Shown one piece after another: positions 59,551 to 64,000 of a stretch of 64,000 bases of DNA. The position numbers and the translations under genes were made by a program. The stretch is from Metellina segmentata (lineage: Eukaryota > Arthropoda > Arachnida > Araneae > Tetragnathidae): assembly GCA_947359465.1 (NCBI GenBank), contig OX375877.1:58005359-58069358 (forward strand). Direction: 5' to 3'. Numbering within the stretch: the first letter of the stretch is position 1; each line of letters starts with the position of its first letter. The notes under the pieces were generated by a model. It ran no database searches. It was not told the origin of the DNA and was given only the letters and a program-made list of their open reading frames with translations.

Positions 59551-59654
59551 ACTTCTTAGAAGGACCAATGGCAGTGCATATTTAACCAAAATTTACATAA
59601 TTCCACTGGTTGTTTGAAGGTACGAAGAATAGAGAGAATCTCGTAGAGAAATCA

Positions 59655-59762
59655 GGGTGCTGTTTTTTGTGCTTAAAACCAGGTCATTAAGTTCGTAAAT
59701 GTTACTCAAAGGTAATTTGTTTGGATTGTGGAAAACGGCATCATATTTAACTGTGTCATAAC
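59655..59762 (+). pseudogene. Two CCHC zinc knuckles of the BEL/Pao element
   Basis: CFLCLKPGH and then a Cys four residues on, and CLDCGKRHH and then a Cys, fit CX2CX3-4HX4C. Each knuckle contains an in-frame stop. Confidence 0.7.
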
Positions 59763-59879
59763 ATAAAGCAGCAAGCATTCTCATCTACCGGAAACGAAAC
59801 TGCAAAGTTAGATAATGTTTTAATAAGGATCAAGAACTTGTGAATGTGTCCAAAAGCCCTAGTGTTATGTTACTAACGT

Positions 59880-60295
59880 TAACGGTTTTAATCAGAGTTC
59901 ATGGGAGTGAACGGAAGGCAAGAGCCATCTTAGACAATGCTTCGCCCAGCGCTCTTACATTAAAAAAAAAAAACATTACTAAGTAGATGAAATATAAAAT
60001 GTGAGTGAACGGAAGCTGGGAATATCTTTCTCTGTTCGGTGGATCAAATACAGGAGTGTGTAAGCACGACGTGTTTACTTTATATTTGACAAGTTGTAAT
60101 GGGTCTTATAACTGTCATTTACAAGTATTGAGTCAACCTGTTATCTGTGAAAGCGTTCCACCGACAATGCATGCGATTCATTTAAAAGAGCTTACTGACT
60201 TTAGTATTCATGTGAACGATGATTATAATTCTCCTATTGAAACTTTAATAGGACCCTATGTAGCTGGGAAAAATCATTACCGGGGGTTATAAATC
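59880..60295 (+). pseudogene. BEL/Pao aspartic protease region (DUF1758-like)
   Basis: ARAILDNASP, with the catalytic-type Asp at 59,933-59,935, corresponds to the D-[ST]-[AG]-S motif; here it reads DNAS. A frame break and an A12 run follow. The frame then continues (60,005-60,292) through VNGSWEYLSLFG- and HLKELTDFSIHV to IETLIGPYVAG, the C-terminal end of the retropepsin-like domain. Confidence 0.65.
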
Positions 60296-60401
60296 CTTAC
60301 CTTGTGGTTTAACGGAAATGGTAACACGTTTAGGGTGGACCATTATGGGACGTATACATTAGATTTCTTCAGAGGAAAATGAAATCTCTGTAGCTAATTC
60401 T

Positions 60402-61265
60402 ATGCTTTCTACTACTAGAGCAATAACAGAATTGTGGACTCTTGACGCTCTCGGCATTGCCGATCCATCTGAGAAGAAAACTAAAGACCTTCAGGAATCC
60501 GCCAGAGAGCATTTTCTCAACACAGTTCAGATCGACAAAGACAATCGTTTTGTGGTACATTTACCTTGGCTTGACGATCACCTTCCTCTGCCTGATAATT
60601 TTAACTTGGCTTTGAAGAGATTGGACGGTACTGTGCGAAAGTTAAAAGAAGGAAATTTCTAGAGAAGGAATAATTGAAGAAGTTCCTAAGCATGAGATTC
60701 AATTGCCGTCTCATTATTTACCACACAGACATGTCGTGAAAAAAATAGCACAAACAGAATCAGACCTGTGTTTCATGTTTCGGCGAAGCTGAGAGCTTCC
60801 CCAAGCTTGAATGACTGTCTGGAGAAAGGAATAAACCTTGTTGAGTTAATCCCTACTATATTATGATATTATGATTATGAGATTTCGGATGAACAAGTTT
60901 GGAGTTACGGCAGACATCCGTAAAGCATTTTTACAAATTCGCCTACAAGAGAAAACGACAAAGACTATTTAATATTTTTTTTGGTATAACGAAAACAATG
61001 AACTGAAATACTTTAGACACTGTCGGGTCGTCTTTGGAATTTCTAGTTGTCCTTTCTTACTTAATTCTGTGATTCAATATCATCTAGAAACAATTTTGGA
61101 GGAAGCACGACTTGGGAACTCAAAGTATCCTGTGGATATCCCGTTCAGAAATTTAAAAACAGTTTTTATGTTTACAATTGTTTAACTAGTGTAAAATCTG
61201 AGACAGAATTGCATGAGTTCATTCAAGTAGCTACAGATATTATATCAGGAAGGAAGTTCGACCTT
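60402..61265 (+). pseudogene. BEL/Pao reverse transcriptase, inactive
   Basis: The connection region (60,402-60,662) has ITELWTLDALGIADPSE and VVHLPWLDDHLPLPDNFN. Motif A is visible as VTADIRKAFLQIRL at 60,904-60,945. Motif B is CRVVFGISSCPFLLNSV at about 61,022-61,070. The position of motif C (normally YVD followed by D/N) reads YVYN at 61,167-61,178, so the catalytic Asp is replaced. Several stops and frame changes lie between motifs. Confidence 0.75.
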
Positions 61266-61429
61266 AGAGGGTGGGAGCACAATTGTTCCCATTCCTCAAC
61301 AGAAGAGGTTTCTTGAGTAAAAAATAAAAGTGTCCCGGTATTAGGTCTGCAATGAGTTTTAAACTCAGATACACTCTGTAAATTTAAAGGAAGTTTGCGA
61401 AGATAGTGGACCTCTTACTAAAAGAAAAA

Positions 61430-62345
61430 TAATGTCGGAAGTCCACAAAATCTTTGACCCTACTGGGTATACTTGTCCAGTGACCTTGTTCCCGAAACTA
61501 ATATTACAAGAACTGTGGAAAATGAAAATAACTTGAAATTCAGAGTTACACCGGCAATTTCTAAAAAATTCGAAAAGTGGAGAAAACAATTGAATCTACT
61601 TAAGGAAACTGCTATCCCCAGATGTTTAATAAAAGATCCTGATGATACATGCAGTTTAAGTTTACGCGTTTTTTGTGACTCGAGCAAAATAGATTATGCT
61701 ACCTGCATATTTTAAAGGAATGAAAGTAAAAACTTAACTTCATGTCCAGTAGTTCAAGCACGGTACAAGGTAGTTCCGCTGAAGTCTATTACAATTCCTC
61801 GGTTAGAGTTGTTAGCGTGCACTATTAGTACCCGACTGTGGCAAAGAGTTATAGCAGATTTAAAATTAGGAAATATTCCAACCTTCTTTTGGACTGACTC
61901 CTGTAACGCCTTGTACTGGATAAAGGGCAGCGAAGACTGGACACCATTTGTTTTTATAACAGAGTACGAGAAATTAGATTAGTGAGTAAGCCGGAAAATT
62001 GGTATTATGTACCTGGATCGATCAATCCGGTGGATCTACCCTCCGGAGGTTGTTCCGCTCTATAATTGTTGGAGACAGAGTGGTGGCAATGTACTACTTA
62101 GTTCTATTACCCATCTGATGAATGGCCAAGATCTGAATTCGTGAATGAAGAAGTGTTGAAGGAAAAGAGGAAAGAAATATACTGCTTGACAATTCCTAAG
62201 GAACAACCGATTTATGTAAAACTGCGATTCGGAAAGCCGCTCAATCGTAGAAAATGTAAGTGCAGAGGGTACAGTAGAGCAAGGTCTCTTATCTGTATAA
62301 AAGACAGCACACACCAGCTGTTCGTTAATTGGAATTTCAAACAGT
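61430..62345 (+). pseudogene. BEL/Pao RNase H region and linker to integrase
   Basis: In order: a DPTGYTCPVTLFPKL-like hinge, WRKQLNLLKETAIPRC, RVFCDSSKIDYAT (RNase H first Asp), SITIPRLELLACTI, FFWTDSCNALYWIKG (next acidic residue), and the TEWWQ linker near 62,075. Frame changes occur near 61,715 and 61,985. Homology is interrupted at about 62,345 by a Tc1 element. Confidence 0.75.
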
Positions 62346-63353
62346 AAAGTATCTACAGAAAATCACTATTTAAGGTTTTGAAAACCGTTGAGATAAATTC
62401 AGTTTTGTGACGCAAGTATCAAGTGGAGAATGTCCGTAAGGCATCATTTGAGTGAATTTGACCGTGGGCAAGCAGTTGGGGCAGCTCGAAGCTGGGCAAA
62501 GTGTCACCCAAGTTGTCGCAGCAATGCGTGTCATAAAGCGTCATTTCGCGGTAATAAAGAGCCGCGGAAGGTGGAAATGCTTTGAGAAAGCATGTTGGTG
62601 GTCGTGATAGGAGCACCACACCTAGAGATGATGTACATATGTGCCTAACAGCAATAAGGAACAAACATCTCACTCCGGGACAGATTGGTTCAGAGCTTGC
62701 AACCGCTACCGGCACTCGTGTATCTGCCAAAACAATTTCTCGGCGATTAAATCAAGTTCGCTTGTATACACGGAAGCCTGTTAAGTGCGTTCCGTTATAA
62801 CCATGCCATCGTCGGGAAAAGTTACGCTGGTACAAAGAACACATTCGTTGGAATCGTCAACAGTGGTCCAGAGACATGTTCTCCGACGAATCCCGATTCA
62901 CATCGAAAATGGATTATGGATACCAACTACTGTGGAGAGAGAGAGGAGAACCCGTTTAACTCCACAGAATGCTAGTGAGGTTGATCATTATGGCCGAGGG
63001 GGTCATGGTGTGAGCAGGCATTATGCATAATGACAGAACACAGCTACACATCTTTGACGCAGGGGCCTTGACATCACAGCGGTATTGCACGGATATTCTC
63101 CTGGGCCATGTTCGTTTATTTCGGGGTGCAATGGGTCCAGACTTTCTGTTCATGGAAGACAATGCATGCCCGCACAGAACAGTCGATGTCTCTGAGACAC
63201 TAAAGAGCGAAGATATTGAGTGCATGGAATGGCTTGCGTATTCACCGGACTTAAATCCTATTGAACATGCTTGGGATGATCTTTGTAGACTTGTTTCACA
63301 AAGAAATCGCTTGTCTATTCTCATGCGCTGTCTATTGGGCAGTACACATTAAT
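62346..63353 (+). mobile_element. Tc1-like transposon nested in the BEL/Pao integrase region, frame-broken
   Basis: The transposase begins MSVRHHLSEFDRGQAVGA at 62,430 and shifts frame at once. It continues with LTPGQIGSELATATGTRVS (second helix-turn-helix). The catalytic regions follow: FSDESRF (first Asp, about 62,880), MEDNACPHR (second Asp, about 63,153) and SPDLNPIEHAW (Glu). The second Asp and Glu are 34 residues apart, as in DD34E. All three catalytic residues survive but lie in different frames. Terminal repeats were not identified. BEL/Pao homology resumes at 63,354. Confidence 0.72.
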
Positions 63354-63860
63354 TAGTGGATTCTTTATCTACGCAATCCTTTTTAATGGCTTTGCGCAGA
63401 TTCAAAGCCCGTAGAGGACGAGGTAGAACTATCTATTGTGATAAACGCCCCAATTTTGTGGGAGCTACAAATTTGCTAAGGGCGCTGGACTGACAGTGAG
63501 TGACACTGCTCTTCATCGTATTAAGTGGAAATTAAACCCACCGACTGCCTCTTGACGGAGTGGATGGTGGGAGAGACTGATCGGTATTCTTAAAAGGTTA
63601 TTGAGAAGAGTACTGGCCCGATCTACTTTAACTTATGAACAGATGACGGCGGTTTTATGTGATTGCGAATCCATAATCAATTCTCGACCGTTGACGTATG
63701 TCGTGGATAATGACACAGATCTGGTTCCATTGACTCCTCCAATGTTCCTGCAAGACATAAAAGTGAGTGGTGTTTCTGACTGTGATAGAATTGATCACCA
63801 GAGTCTTAACCAACGTGTTAAGTATCGTCAAAATTTACAAAAAAGCCTTAAGAAATAGAT
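63354..63860 (+). pseudogene. BEL/Pao integrase core, 3' part
   Basis: Right after the nested Tc1 come DSLSTQSFLMALRRFKARRG, then TIYCDKRPNFVGATN (the second core Asp in YxD; the usual Asn-Gly after it is lost) and IKWKLNPPTAS-WWERLIGILKRLLRR. A clean 85-codon frame (63,601-63,858) follows with LTYEQMTAVLCDCESIINSR, ending in a frame break. Chromodomain-like or LTR sequence would lie beyond the window. Confidence 0.8.
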
Positions 63861-64000
63861 TTCGATCGGAATACTTGGGAGTTCTGCTTCAGAGACCAGA
63901 GCGTAAAAGTGCTGCCAAAGTAGTAGTTGGTGACGTTGTCTTGATTGGAAGCGACAACATCAGTTGGCTCCTTGGGAAAATAGTCGAGGTAATCCCAGGG

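Larger units (their letters stand above)
58600..64000 (+). mobile_element. Decayed BEL/Pao LTR retrotransposon (runs off window end)
   Basis: Domains follow in BEL/Pao order on the plus strand: gag, CCHC zinc knuckles, aspartic protease, reverse transcriptase, RNase H/Pao region and integrase. Many stops and frameshifts interrupt them, and a Tc1 copy is nested at about 62,346-63,353. No LTR was confidently identified; the left LTR, if present, should lie at about 58,200-58,800 and the right one beyond the window. BEL/Pao elements are classed in Belpaoviridae; this copy is inactive. Confidence 0.85.

Overview
This is an AT-rich animal nuclear window, most likely from an arthropod and probably a spider or another chelicerate. 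Three things point that way: spliced genes with GT-AG introns, single-exon genes with AATAAA signals, and a very high density of eukaryotic transposons (Helitron, Tc1/mariner, PIF/Harbinger, hAT, BEL/Pao, tRNA-derived SINEs). A SINE resembling those I associate with spider genomes recurs many times. The species assignment is inference. I see no bacterial operons, rRNA, functional tRNA or CRISPR.

Layout. 1-4.4 kb: the last two coding exons and 3' UTR of a plus-strand gene with an acidic C-terminus; a Helitron lies 38 bp upstream of one splice acceptor. 4.4-7.8 kb: AT-rich, no gene seen. 7.8-13.1 kb: a complete minus-strand three-exon gene for a 295-residue protein of unknown family, with a Tc1 derivative and a SINE in its introns and a minisatellite near its 3' end. 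14.5-15.9 kb: a decayed BEL/Pao fragment. 17.4-21.1 kb: two 1.6 kb Helitron copies head to head, forming a large inverted repeat. 21.8-22.5 kb: three 261 bp repeats. 23.9-28.8 kb: a cluster of Tc1, Helitron, rosa-like mariner and SINE copies.

29,347-46,098 is the most striking block: a direct tandem duplication of about 8.5 kb. Each copy carries the same intronless 504-codon gene with two predicted membrane helices and a long charged tail, then the 3' end of a Helitron, a SINE, a 124 bp satellite (18 units in copy 1, 15 in copy 2) and a deleted Tc1 element. The two proteins are identical; I recognise no family.

46.1-54.7 kb is repeat-rich: two SINE types, a G-quadruplex motif, a hAT-type MITE with an 8 bp target duplication, a 124 bp compound minisatellite, a deleted Harbinger element with TTA target duplications, and a 171 bp tandem array apparently derived from a SINE. 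55.6-56.7 kb holds a probable pogo-like remnant. From about 58.6 kb to the end lies a decayed BEL/Pao retrotransposon (gag, protease, reverse transcriptase, RNase H, integrase) with a Tc1 transposase copy nested in its integrase region.

No functional pathway links the host genes seen here. The window is best read as three sparse host genes, one of them tandemly duplicated, in a landscape built by transposons and by satellites that grew inside or beside them.
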